Below are positions 49,381 through 60,539 of a DNA stretch of 64,000 nt, piece by piece. The notes below the pieces were generated by a model that had not been told where the DNA came from, searched no databases, and worked only from the letters and a program-made list of their open reading frames with translations. Within the stretch, counting starts at the first letter, position 1. Each line of letters opens with the position of its first letter. A program made the position numbers and the translations under genes. This DNA comes from Sipunculus nudus (Eukaryota > Annelida > Sipuncula > Golfingiida > Sipunculidae): NCBI GenBank assembly GCA_026874595.1, contig CM049320.1:1600001-1664000 (forward strand), in the 5' to 3' direction.

Positions 49381-49961
49381 CTTACCGTGAAAACATCACA
49401 CCAAGCTGTTATAGCAATCAGACAGCAGCACATAGGCCTTTTCCAATCCTGGCACTGGGCCAAAGCTGTTTATAAAGCCGACATAATCTTGGCAAATGGC
49501 CAACATCCAGGCATTGGCAAATCTTGGCAATCTGCCAATGGTAAACCAAGCGCTGCCATCTGCATACAGAAGTTATAAATTTTCCAATGCTTTAAAAATG
49601 TTTTTTCAGCTGACTTTTTAAAATATGAATATTTGAAAAATTACTACAGATGCATCCCACTGATAGCAAAATCTTGAATTAAGTTGAGTATGGATACGTA
49701 TTATTCATAATCCAATTACAACCATCTTTATATAGCCACAGAGGGCTGAATGCTCGTGGTTGTTAACACCTACCTGGTATGATGAGTAATTTAAATCATA
49801 ATTCTAAATTTTTAAAAGCTTTTGAAATCATTCTTGTCAATGTTAACCATAGATAACCTGAAAGCTAAATGTCTAGTAGCATGATGTACTATATGTTGAT
49901 AAACTGGTGCCATGCTAGATGTAACTGCTTCACACAGCTAGCATCTAATGCTTATTCAGGG

Positions 49962-50960
49962 AATTCGGTTCACGTCTGTTCGCCATACAATAGTGTGCCA
50001 TACATCATTTTCCAGGTTATTATCTCCGCATTGACATAGGCGATATGAGAATAAATAATTTTTGATGCACATATAATTTTGAGTGATTTTTCCGTTTTTA
50101 CTGACTCGCACGGAGGTTAGACCGACCACTGCCGAACTGCCCTCGGCAATGACCGGAATGCGTGCATCGTGGTCACTCAACATAAACACTTCTATTTTTC
50201 TTATGAATAACGCTTCCTTTCAGTGAGGGATTTGAGCCTGTCGGACCTTATTTCATTTGAACGAGGCTCTCACCCACGTGCTTGGTCTTTAAAAGAGAAA
50301 AACACGTTTCGCGCTTTATGAAATTGAGAGTCCAACTCAGGAGGATTAATGACAAAACCTAATTCAAAGTCCCGATTTCAGGAACAGATGTTGGGTGCGT
50401 TGGGATGGGGTGGAGTTTCAGGCCCCAACATATGTCTGTTACGATGAAAAAAAAATAAGGTTGCGGTGGCTGAAAATGGGATACGACCCTCTGCATGGAG
50501 TCCCGTTCTGCTACTTATGAGGTATGCATATTTCTGTTTCTTTCTTCAGGAACAGTTTCCTTGCAACGTATATTTAATAAATTTTTCATGTACTCCTCAC
50601 ACCAACCTAATCTCTAGACGTCCAACGATAGAACCCAGTCAAATATCATCGAAAACCTGAATGCCCTCGCGTCTCATTCCGGTTCTCAATGTTAACATCA
50701 TCACTGACAAGGTCTTCAAGGTAACCATAGGCCTACCGGAGTATTAATTTCTTGCCATAAGAACAGCCCCACAAAATAAATGTAAAAAATTATACATATC
50801 TTATTGAGTGAGTTTCCTACTGAAAACCTATATTTTCTCTTAACTTTTAGAATAAAAATGAGCCAACATTCCACATCTCAGTTAAAAGATCTCCACAACC
50901 CCGGTTATAAGCACAGTATACCGGGTTTATCAGCTAGTATATGATAAAATGATTTAATTC
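49962..50960 (+). repeat. Dispersed repeat family 1, longest uninterrupted copy
   Basis: Matches 41045-42620 in the same orientation and 18499-18935 in reverse. It starts near GAATTCGGTTCACG and includes CAATGACCGGAATGCGTGCA and GAGGATTAATGACAAAACC. No transposase or RT frame. Confidence 0.75.
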
Positions 50961-53160
50961 ATTATCCATCATTCAGCCAAAAATCATTCATGTGTAACCA
51001 TTAAAGTCAATTATTATAAGAATTATTCTTGGGATTATTCTTGTGAAATTTTAGACGAATTGGCTTCAGTTGCGTAAGTTAAAAATATGAACCCAGGTTT
51101 ATAACTCATTAAGGAAAATTCAGCAAACTCCAGACTAGGTTTAGCTTCCCGTAACTCAGCCAAAAATTACTGAACTAAAACCATTTGATAAAAACTTGAA
51201 TTATCAACATCTTAGGATCATTAATATATGAGATTAAAGAATTTGGCCCAGTTGTTTTTTAGAAGATTTTTTGTAGCCACTCAGCAAAAATGGGCTGTTA
51301 TGCCATATGACTAAATTAGCTTCCATCACTCGGCCAAAAGTCACTGAACAGAGACCATTTGAACACACTTGAGAGAAATTGTGTCTGGGATTATTTCTTT
51401 GAAATTGAACAATAAGTGCAATTAAAAAAAGGAGCCATGTACAAAAATGACCTTATTGGTGGCCATGTTAAAAACAACCAGCAAGACCGTAACTTTCAGA
51501 TAGACCATAAGATATATAATTTATCAAAACTAAAGTGTAAATTGTTTCATTCCAAATTAATAAAACAAACATTTCAACAGCTGAAAAAAATGGAAAAAAG
51601 AAATACAAGTTATTGGACTTGATTTCAAGGTCCTATATAAGAAAACACAGAGCGCTAAAAAAAGAAGTCGAATATCAGAATTTTATTACATAATTTAATT
51701 TATTAATTGTATAAATTGTTCCTAACAAACAGTGTGTTGAGTGGAAATGATAGTAGCATTTTTACTTCTTTGTTTATTGTGCCGGCCAAAGAAATATTTA
51801 AGCCTTATTTTTATAGTTTCAAGGCGATAAATAAATTTCTGTCGGATATATTTGAGAAAACGTTTGGATGTAGACTCTAGTGGAGACTGATTTTTTTTGT
51901 ATATCAATATTGGAATGACTTTACTGGCTTTGTAGAAATGAATATGTCTTTCTTGGTATGTGCTCTATACAATTACAAAATAAGATGTAAAATGAAAGGA
52001 GAAAAATACTGTGAACTGTTGCTGAGGAACTTGGTATTGTTTTAACTTGAACGTTACAAGAAACTAAGTATGTCAAAAGTATAAACATATCGAGAAACTA
52101 GAGCATTCAATTACAGGCTAAGACGAGGGATCCATCTTTTTTTCTATCTCTACCTGCCAGAGATTTTAAAGCTCATGACAAATATGGTGGTCTATGCTCT
52201 ACATGTCACCGATGAACTTCATTTATGAATGAAAGCTCGCCCTGCTTACCCTGATCACGTGGTAGGCCAGATAGGTGTCTGTTTAAAACCATGTCATATG
52301 TATCAGTATTCTGGTGGCACACTGCTGAGGATTACTGATATAAACTGTGTTAACAAAAAAAACAGACAGATAGAATGTTTTATGGTAACGTTATGATTCA
52401 TGCTGGGTACATTTACCTCATCAATATGCTATGTGCAGACTTAAAATAGACCTACTTCCTTCATTCAATGTTTATTTTTTTATATAAAAGGGTGCATATA
52501 AAGGCGAACTGTCTCGCTTATAAAACTTGCTTTTGTACTGAAGTGGTTTGGGTTCTACCGCTGGCCTGCCACATCTCTTCGACTCGCTACTCGCACTGGT
52601 AGCGCCACCTAGTGTCCAGCGGTAGTAAGTTACCAGCCTGTCGAAGTCCTTTGACGTAAACAAACGAAACTGTCACAGCACCATGTAAGTTGATAGTAGC
52701 TGTGCATGAGAACCGTTAACTAGTATCTAAATTATTTTAATTTATCCCGACGGTGTTATTCTATAGTAAAATATCTATGTGTCTATATATTTCTTTATTT
52801 CAGTATGTTTTAGTGTAGCATACAGTTTCAATCGGTAATTCTACATATATGCTACACGTACCAGCATGGGAACTATGAAATGATACGGTTGGTGTAGCCT
52901 GCTGCCCCTACCTCGGTGGATAGCTCGGCCACTTGTGGTCACTTATGAAGCTGGCATGCACTGGGTCATACGTAGGCTCCTATACCGACATTCTACCACA
53001 ATAAAGCGTTATTGGACATATGCATGTATTGAGTTGAGTAATTCCCCGTAAGACCTACAAAATCAAGTACAAACGAATCATTATTTATAAAAATCTCCGA
53101 TAAAAACTTTTTTTTTATGTTTTTGTTAATTGGAATATTTGATTGATAAAAATATAACAA
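50961..53160. other. Gene-free stretch
   Basis: AT-rich. About 51130-51400 has three loose reiterations of ACTCGGCCAAAAATCACTGA-like sequence, also seen near 44690 and 45010, so it may be another part of dispersed family 2. No exons. Confidence 0.35.
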
Positions 53161-53315
53161 GCAAATTCAAATTCCGCAATTCCCGCCTTTAAGTGGTGAC
53201 TATGTAATTATAATTTTAATCACGCTCAACAGATGGCAAATTCAAATTCCGCAGATCCCGCCTTCAAGTGGTGACTATGTTATTATAATTTTAATCACGC
53301 TCAACAGATGGCAGG
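53161..53315 (+). repeat. Tandem duplication of about 77 bp
   Basis: Two adjacent near-identical copies of a segment containing GCAAATTCAAATTCCGCA and AATCACGCTCAACAGATGGC. Confidence 0.9.
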
Positions 53316-53813
53316 ACCTGGCAGTTACTGCAAAAATTCAAGTAATTTATGTCCACCGCTAGCGATACCTGTTGGTGATTAGTGAAACTAAATCTGTTGA
53401 TTCATTATATCAAAAACGAAATATCATATTGTATTATTATCTTGTGAGATAGAAACTCCAAAACCTATACAAACAAAGTTTAGCATCTGAGCAAACACTG
53501 ATCCAAATTTCAATGAAATCAGATAATATTTAGGGAAGTTATGGCACAGAAACGAAAACCTAACGGACGGAAAGACAGACAGACAGAGGGAAAGACAGAC
53601 AAGCCCAAATCAATGTCCTCTGTTCCGAGGAAGCGGGGGACAAATAAAATTGTATCCATACACATTTCAGATTTTGATTTTCCACAAATAAATAAACGAG
53701 ATAAAACAAGAATCTATTTTTTTTAAATATAATATCAACCATTTTCGAGTAACGAAAAGTCTTCATAAATGAACGAAACTAACTTCATATTCAATAATGG
53801 AAAAGTAGAGTCG

Positions 53814-54028
53814 TGAAACTATTTCCGATGGCGATCCAGGTTCGATATCCGGCGTGGATATGAGTGTTGGTTGTATTTGCCCGTTTAAGTTCGGTGGTTA
53901 TCTCTGGGTCCTACGTTTTCCTCCTTCAGGCACTACAGAACGCCGCTATTCGAGCCGCGGAGATTGCCTTGATTAGTTGTAATTACTCTTTGTACAATCT
54001 ATGTAAAATAAATAAAGTTTAAAGTTTA
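53814..54028 (+). mobile_element. Diverged tRNA-derived SINE, 5' part missing
   Basis: Related to the SINE at 25968-26200: decayed B box GGTTCGATATCC near 53839-53850, the same central block (TTCGGTGGTTATCTCTGGGT) and the same tail (TGTAAAATAAATAAAGTTTA). The A box is degenerate or absent. Confidence 0.75.
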
Positions 54029-54485
54029 AGCTAGCAGATATGTTAAGTCAGCTTAATATGGCGTACTATCAACTAAAGTTGAAGATGGTAGTTTTTGTTT
54101 CTTATGGTAATTTCTCCTTATCTTTGGGCCTGATAGTTATACACTGAGCTGTCAGCTTTATCATTGCTTAGGGAGCGCATAGGGCTGGGGTCCCTGACTT
54201 CCCATAACACGAGCGCCCTCATTATCTATTTTTAGTTGTTATATGTTTGTTCGTCTGTCTCAACCTGCCGTTTCCAACCAGGTCAACTGCATACGGGTTT
54301 GGCCGTTTTGCCTAGCACACGAGTCAATTTTCTTGATTTATGTCGCGTCTCCACTGTTTTTGGGTAGAAAGTACATGCGTACCTTTGGTCTATGTACACG
54401 ATACCTCGCGATAATCTTCACTGGATATAAATTCCTCTTTTATTTTCTTCCTACCTCATCCCGGTTCACGTATTAGTTCGGATTC

Positions 54486-56538
54486 ATGGCGAATTCCTTC
54501 ATGATCCAGACAACACGCAGACCAGCACTCCTGTTTTTTGCAATTATTGTTACTTTTGGTTCCCTTGGAACGTTAAGTCTCTATAAATCACTACTCAGTT
54601 ATTATTATTCGTTTCATTACAATATGAGGGGTAATTTTTAGTGATGTTAAATAATTTACAAGGATGCTCTTTTAATAAGTTTGTGTAAAATTTATTCTTT
54701 GTATTCGTATACATTGCAACAAGTTTTTCTTTTAATTTTAAGGAAGAATCAGCCTTGTTTAACTACTATAAAGATTTTATTAATAAATTTGTGACTTTAT
54801 ACTACGACGTTTTTGTCATCTAATTTCATCAAGAGACTCTCCACCTTTTAAGGGAGAAATATTGTTAAGACAACTGATGACGTCAGGCCTATACACGTGC
54901 CAACCAAATTGCCCCGGAAGTTGATTATTGTGTCGTACATGCGCGGAGGGTCCACCTTTGTGGGGGGTCTGTTTGACAACAACCCGGCCGCATGTTATTT
55001 GTTTGAACCACTTCATGGCATTATGGAACACGTGTAAGGCTTTCTCGAGAGAGTGAAGACGCTTGATATGTCTTTTAACATGGACGGCACTAAAAGGTTT
55101 GGAGCAAATCACCATTTTAATTTTTACAAAAAATATAATTCGTACCTCTTCACGTCACATTCTGTTTAACAGGGAACTTAATAGGTTTAAAGGAGTTTGA
55201 GCCCTGTTTCTGCGTTTAAGATCGGCATATATGAAGCTGTTTGTGCCGTTCTAAAATGCAAGGTTATTTTTCAGTCACGTACTGAGAACTATTTTTATAC
55301 CTGCGAGTAAATAATTGAAAGTTATTAGAAGATTCCAGTTTTCTTCGGTGAAAAATTGTGAGCTCGTTATTTTTTATTTTTTTTTACGAATTTGCTTTTA
55401 ATCATAGCACATAAATGCTCATAAAACCACAAATTTACTATTACACCGACGCCCCCCCCCCTTCTTTTTTTATAATAGTAAGTACATATCTTTTAAGACT
55501 ATTCAAACAGTCCCTAAAATTACATAATTGATGTTACCATGATTGTGTCATTTGATTTTAATCACGCACGTTTGCAGAATCCCTCCACCGACTGAGCTGG
55601 AGAACTATCAGTACCATATCTACCGTACACTCTCAGACCTTCAGCCAAGTGAACTTCCTCTGGAGCATATACTAAGCATCTTCACAAGAGTGGGATCCTG
55701 GACCAAAGACATATTTAAGTGTGCGGCTAAGAGGTCTCATATGAACACATTTCATCTTATTTCTTTTAAGAGTAGGAAATGCAAGACATGCTACCCTCAG
55801 GCGACCTACGCTAACTTATCGCTTTGCTATATGAATCAAAATATCACACAGACCAACCAGTTTTTGCAAAAACGCCACCTTACAGGTTGTTACCCAAGCG
55901 CTACGGACTGTCATCGGAAATGCATGAAGTATTTGAGAAGCATTTTATTTGATTGTCTGAAACTTGCTGACAACAGGTGTGGGAAACGTAACATAACCGC
56001 CATGAAAACAGTACGAGTAAGCATCGCGATGGTGGAGGGACTGATAAAAAAAGACCCGGAGGTAAAAATTGTGCACTACGTCAGAGATCCTCGTGGTGTG
56101 TACACGTCACGCAAAAAGGCTGGAAAATGGATTCTTTCTCAGGCCTCTTTTACTGATTTGTTCACCGAAATAAAATTTCATTGTTTGAATGTAATGCAGA
56201 ATTTACGTGATGCAAAATGGATTTTATCTAAATATCCTGGAAGTATTATTACAGTACGGTATGAAGACTTCGCTGCAGATCCTATAAAATATGCGAATGA
56301 GTTGTATCATCACGTGAACCTTCCCCTACCTGACGTCATAAAAACATGGGTGTTAGAATCTACTCACGCAACAAGTAATATCGGTGCATTCGGAACAAAA
56401 AGAGTTAATTCAAGTCACACGGCTTTAAAATGGAAGGAAATAATATCAGACAAAGAGTTAAAACTCATCAATAAACGTTGCAGGGAGGTAATTAACGCAC
56501 TAGACTATCCCTTGCTTGCGACTCTCTCCAATAATTAA
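54486..56538 (+). pseudogene. Carbohydrate sulfotransferase (copy B) with premature stop
   Basis: Exon structure equals copy A: 54486-54630 (phase 1), 54853-55096 (244 nt, phase 2) and 55578-56538; 1350 nt. Exon 1 encodes MANSFMIQTTRRP and a signal anchor; exon 2 has RGGSTFVGGLF; exon 3 has VRDPRGVYTSRK and LKWKE. An in-frame TAA at 55035-55037 (codon 110) replaces the TAC of copy A (29608-29610), so a spliced product would lose everything after the PAPS 5'-loop. The exon 2 donor is also weak (GTTTGG instead of GTAACG). Exon 3 nevertheless keeps a clean 320-codon frame, so inactivation is recent, or the stop is allelic or a sequence error. Several blocks are almost identical to copy A at nucleotide level, and the introns share similarity, pointing to a segmental duplication. 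Confidence 0.85.
55578..56538 (+). CDS. Sulfotransferase B exon 3, intact catalytic region
   Basis: 961 nt from acceptor TTTGCAG to TAA. It begins RIPPPTELENY, keeps the Cys-rich stretch, VRDPRGVYTSRK and RYEDFAADP. No internal stop or frameshift. Poly(A)-type AATAAA follows at about 56810. Confidence 0.85.
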
Positions 56539-56539
56539 C

Positions 56540-57131
56540 CAATCAGACATATGCCTACTCGACCAATCAGCGATGGCCGGGTAATCACATGACCGTGTAT
56601 CGTCTACTGACTCGTTGGTGACGGACCTCTGTGGGCGCAGTGCCGCTGGTGCCTACTATAACCTAAACAACCTTGTGATACTTGTTCGAACTAAAACAAA
56701 CAACCTATGAGTTATATCATTTTCAAAATAGACATATACATGATCAAATTCATGCAACATCTATAAACACCTTGTCAGTAATGTTAACACTTGTAATTAT
56801 ATATATTCGAAATAAAGGTTGAAGAAAGACATATTGAGTTAATTGAATAGACACGTTTCTAAAGTGAAGCTTAAGATATTCCCTTTTGAGGAAGTATTTA
56901 AACAATCATTGTTCTGACATTGCTGATCACGTTTAAGGCTTGCTATGTATTAACGTTCATTGGGATTTGTTATCGTTCTATAATGCTGTTCTTTTATCTT
57001 GAAAGGCATAATCGTTTCAGTGGTTTGTACAGCGTGTTACTCAGATTGGTATGCTTGTAGTAGTAGTAGCAGTACGAGTAGTACAAATAGCAGAAAAGTG
57101 TACTTGGTACAAGTTGTAGGATGGATTTTTA
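56540..57131. other. Intergenic, 3' of sulfotransferase B
   Basis: Probable 3'UTR sequence to about 56830; a short AGTAGTAG tract near 57057-57090. Otherwise nothing recognised. Confidence 0.4.
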
Positions 57132-57220
57132 CTAATGATTCCTACTAGTATCATCTACTTCGCTGTCAGGTTGACCCTTAACCGGTTTCTTGAATTTTAC
57201 AATTATATCTGCAGTACATT
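57132..57220 (-). CDS. Candidate terminal exon (duplicate 1)
   Basis: Minus strand: acceptor CTGTCTGTCTGTTTAG, phase 1, then 28 residues CTADIIVKFKKP ... DTSRNH and TAG. A similarly placed candidate is at 60057-60121. Both lie directly next to the same 24-bp minisatellite on the intron side. No protein family recognised; highly tentative. Confidence 0.25.
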
Positions 57221-57224
57221 CTAA

Positions 57225-57460
57225 ACAGACAGACAGGGACACACAGATAGATACAGATAAGGAGAGGGTATGAGTGATAGCAGTAAATAAAGAATTAGAG
57301 AGAAAGGCACACTGAGAATTAGAGAGACAGGCACATAGAGAATAAGAGAGACGGGCACACTGAGTAACAGAGAGACAGGCACACTGAGAATTAGAGAGAC
57401 AGGCATGATGAGAATTAGAGAGACAGTCACACTGAAAATAGAGAGACAAATACGTGAACC
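57225..57460. repeat. 24-bp minisatellite, left block
   Basis: Tandem copies of a 24-bp unit containing GGCACACTGAGAATTAGAGA. The same family occurs at 60166-60330; the LINE at about 57640-59745 lies between the two blocks. Confidence 0.85.
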
Positions 57461-57639
57461 AACAAGAGTTATACTTACACATGTAGCACATTTAAAGATC
57501 ATATTTACTCAACTCTACCTAAATTGCATATTTCAAGTGGAGTATTACAATACTCGTTAAGTGATCATTATATAACATATACCACCTTGAAAACAAACTG
57601 TAAACAAATAAACACATAATTATGTCGAAAGAAGATATT

Positions 57640-59745
57640 ACAGTAAATTTGATGATTCATGTTTTAGAAATGACATTTCACAGCTAATGACTAACGCTAA
57701 TAATATTAAACACGTTGATGTACTAACTGCTTGGAGGTACTTATATGATGTAACCTTATTTGTTTCTAATATGCACGCTCCATTGCGCACGAACAGAGTA
57801 AAATCGAAAAAATGTCCATGGCTGACTGACGATCTGATCCACTTAATGCATGAACGGGATGCTGCACATAAACTTGCATGTAAGTACAATGACCCCTACC
57901 TCATGACGGTATACCGCTCCTTACGTAATCAAGTAACTACTTTTACTCGGAACGCTAAACGTGAATTCTTCTTTAATAAAATTGCAGACGCTAAAGGTAA
58001 CCAAAAACAAATGTGGAAAGTAATACGCTTCGCCCTTAATAAAAACAATTCTAGCTCTTCTAACACAATAACGGCATCACAATTAACGAGTATTTTGTCG
58101 ACATTGGTCCTAAACTTGCATCTAAAATTAATAATTCGTCTGAAAATCACATTCCGGAGCTTAAATCACAAAATTGCATATTTAAATTTACTTCTATCCA
58201 AGAAAATGAAATATAATGGCAACTTAAAAATATGCCGAATTCTTTTAATATAGATATTTTAGGTGTAGATGCGTATTTGTTAAAACTAACTGCAGAAGAG
58301 CTCACGCCTTACATATGCACCATAGTTAACATGAGTTTAGAGGAAAGTTTAGTTCCTACAGATTTAAAACAGGCAAGAGTTAAGCCAATTTATAAAGGGA
58401 AAGGACCTGCAGATGATCCATGTAACTATCGCCCGATTTCTGTAATTTCACATGTAGCTAAAATAATGGAAAAAGTGATTCACCAGCAGTTATATTAATT
58501 TATTCATGATAACAAACTTTTAGATCCATCACAATCGGCATTCATAAAACAACACTCGACCATTACGTCACTACTTAGCAGTACATCTGATTGGGTATGG
58601 GATTGGGCATGCGACAAAGGACATAGAACAGTAGTTTGCTTTCTTGATATTTGTAAATTTTTTGATTCAATATGTCACACTAGGCTACTTGACAAGCTTT
58701 ATAAATATGGAATACGGAATCGAGAATTAGAGTGGTTTAAATCGTATCTAAGTAATCGAACTCAAGCTACTAAATATAATGGATCAATATCTGACTGTTC
58801 GCAGATTTCTATGGGAGTCCCTCCATGTTCTGTTCTCGGACCACTTGTATTCTTAATTTATCTTAATGATGTTTGTAACATACCAACATTTAGTAACATT
58901 AGCCTATTTGCTGATGATACATGCTTATATGTTTCTGGTCCCACTATTGAGTCCGTTACACAGAAAATTCAAGTTGATATTAATAGAATATCTGAATGGT
59001 TTCGAGTGAATAAACTCACGATAAATACAGAAAAATCCTACCTAATGGTCACTGGAAGTAGACAAAAATTATCTAAAATTACATCATCATATCCACCTAT
59101 TTTGTTAAATGATACAGTCCTACGGTATACTGATAAGGCTCAATATCTCGGACTAACACTTGACAGTTGCCTTACATGGAGAGCACATATCAATGAACTT
59201 GCTTCCAAATTAAAACCTAAACTAGGCGCTCTCGCTCGTCTGAGTAAAGTTTCACCTTCACAGGATCTCGTTCATATTTATATGACCACCATACAACCCT
59301 ATATTGATTACGGTTTAATCATTTGGGGCCATCAAAGCCAAACTAATATGAACGTTCTCCAGAAATTCCAGAATAGGGCTGCCCGTATAATTTCTGGGAA
59401 TTATGATAGGAATACAGCTAGTTCAATATTGATATCAGCCTAAAAATGGCAAAAAATCAATCAACGATTATTGTTGCTCTCTAATATATTCATGTTTAAA
59501 TGCCTTAATGGCCTAGCACCTTGTTATCTCAATTATCTATCAGAAACCCGATCTGAAATACACTCTTATAACACGAGATACTCTTGTCAAGTGAAAGTAC
59601 CAACAGTTAGAACTGAATTGATGTGAAAATCTTTTATTTATCAGGGACCGAAATTATGGAATTTGTTACCGGAAGCTCTTCGTAAGATAGATAATTTAGA
59701 TAAGTTCAAAAAAGATCTTAAGCAATATTCACTAAACACTTGACA
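57640..59745 (+). pseudogene. Degraded LINE reverse transcriptase, Jockey-superfamily-like
   Basis: 5'-truncated: it starts in the linker before RT (PWLTDDLIHLMHERDAAH; RNAKREFFFNKI). RT blocks follow: QARVKPIYKGKGPADDPCNY with RPISVIS, AFIKQHSTI, VVCFLDICKFFDSI, GVPPCSVLGPLVFLIYLND (usual GVPQGSVLGP), the catalytic FADDT at about 58910-58921, and NKLTINTEKS. The tail (FKKDLKQYSLNT) ends near 59743. Disabling changes include a frame shift around 58080-58095, stops near 58210 and at 58496-58498, and a stop at 59443. No endonuclease domain remains. Confidence 0.85.
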
Positions 59746-60056
59746 TAATTACAATAAATCTATTATACCACTTTTACATGTTATGCATGCATGTTGATAT
59801 TTTATGCTTTACGAATACCAATAAGTGAATTGACACTAACATAACTTTACATACATTGCACTTGTGGTTTATATTATTCTTTGCACTTATTTCATACAAT
59901 GTTAGCAACATTGTTAATAACCTGAATATCCTATGATTATCTAAATAATATTCTATAATAAACTCCTTATAATGATCATACTAGTACAGGAAATAACAAT
60001 ATATGTTATATTCAGTTACAATATTCTGCACATACATGTTTGCTTGTATATTACTG

Positions 60057-60121
60057 TCATGCTATTTTATCATATTTAAAATTCCAATTACTCTCAGGGC
60101 CTTGTGGAAGATCAGTATATT
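60057..60121 (-). CDS. Candidate terminal exon (duplicate 2)
   Basis: Minus strand: acceptor GGCTTGTTCAG, phase 1, then 20 residues YTDLPQGPESNWNFKYDKIA and TGA. It parallels 57132-57220 in phase, size class, exon start (AATATACT versus AATGTACT) and adjacent 24-bp minisatellite. No family recognised; tentative. Confidence 0.25.
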
Positions 60122-60165
60122 CTGAACAAGCCACCCTGAACAATAGTATATTAATAAATAAATAA

Positions 60166-60330
60166 ATAACACACTGACAATTAGAAAGACAGGCACACTG
60201 AGAATTAAAGAGACAGGCACACTGAGAATTATAAAAACAGTCACACTGAAAATACAGAGACAAAAACACTAAGAATTAGAGAGACAGGCACACTGAGAAT
60301 AAGAGCCTAACAGACAAACTGGTTGATTAA
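60166..60330. repeat. 24-bp minisatellite, right block
   Basis: About six copies of the same unit as 57225-57460. Followed by GA/CAGA-rich low-complexity sequence to about 60535. Confidence 0.8.
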
Positions 60331-60539
60331 GAGATTCGGAGAGAGAGACAGAGAAAATCAGAGACAGACAGATATACTCAGATAGACAGTGAGACAGGGA
60401 AAATAGAAACGGCGGAAAAAACAGAGAAAGGGAAACGGATGAACGAGAGAGACGGACGGACAGACAGATAGACTGACTCATCTTGAAAAAGTTGAGAGGA
60501 AGAGGAAGCTTAGAGAGGAAGAGAGTAGAAACCAATATA

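Noticed and set aside
55543-55577. ATG at 55543 as the true start of sulfotransferase copy B
   Set aside because: It lies in intron 2 upstream of a good acceptor; copy A and the conserved exon 2 show that the gene starts at the signal-anchor exon.
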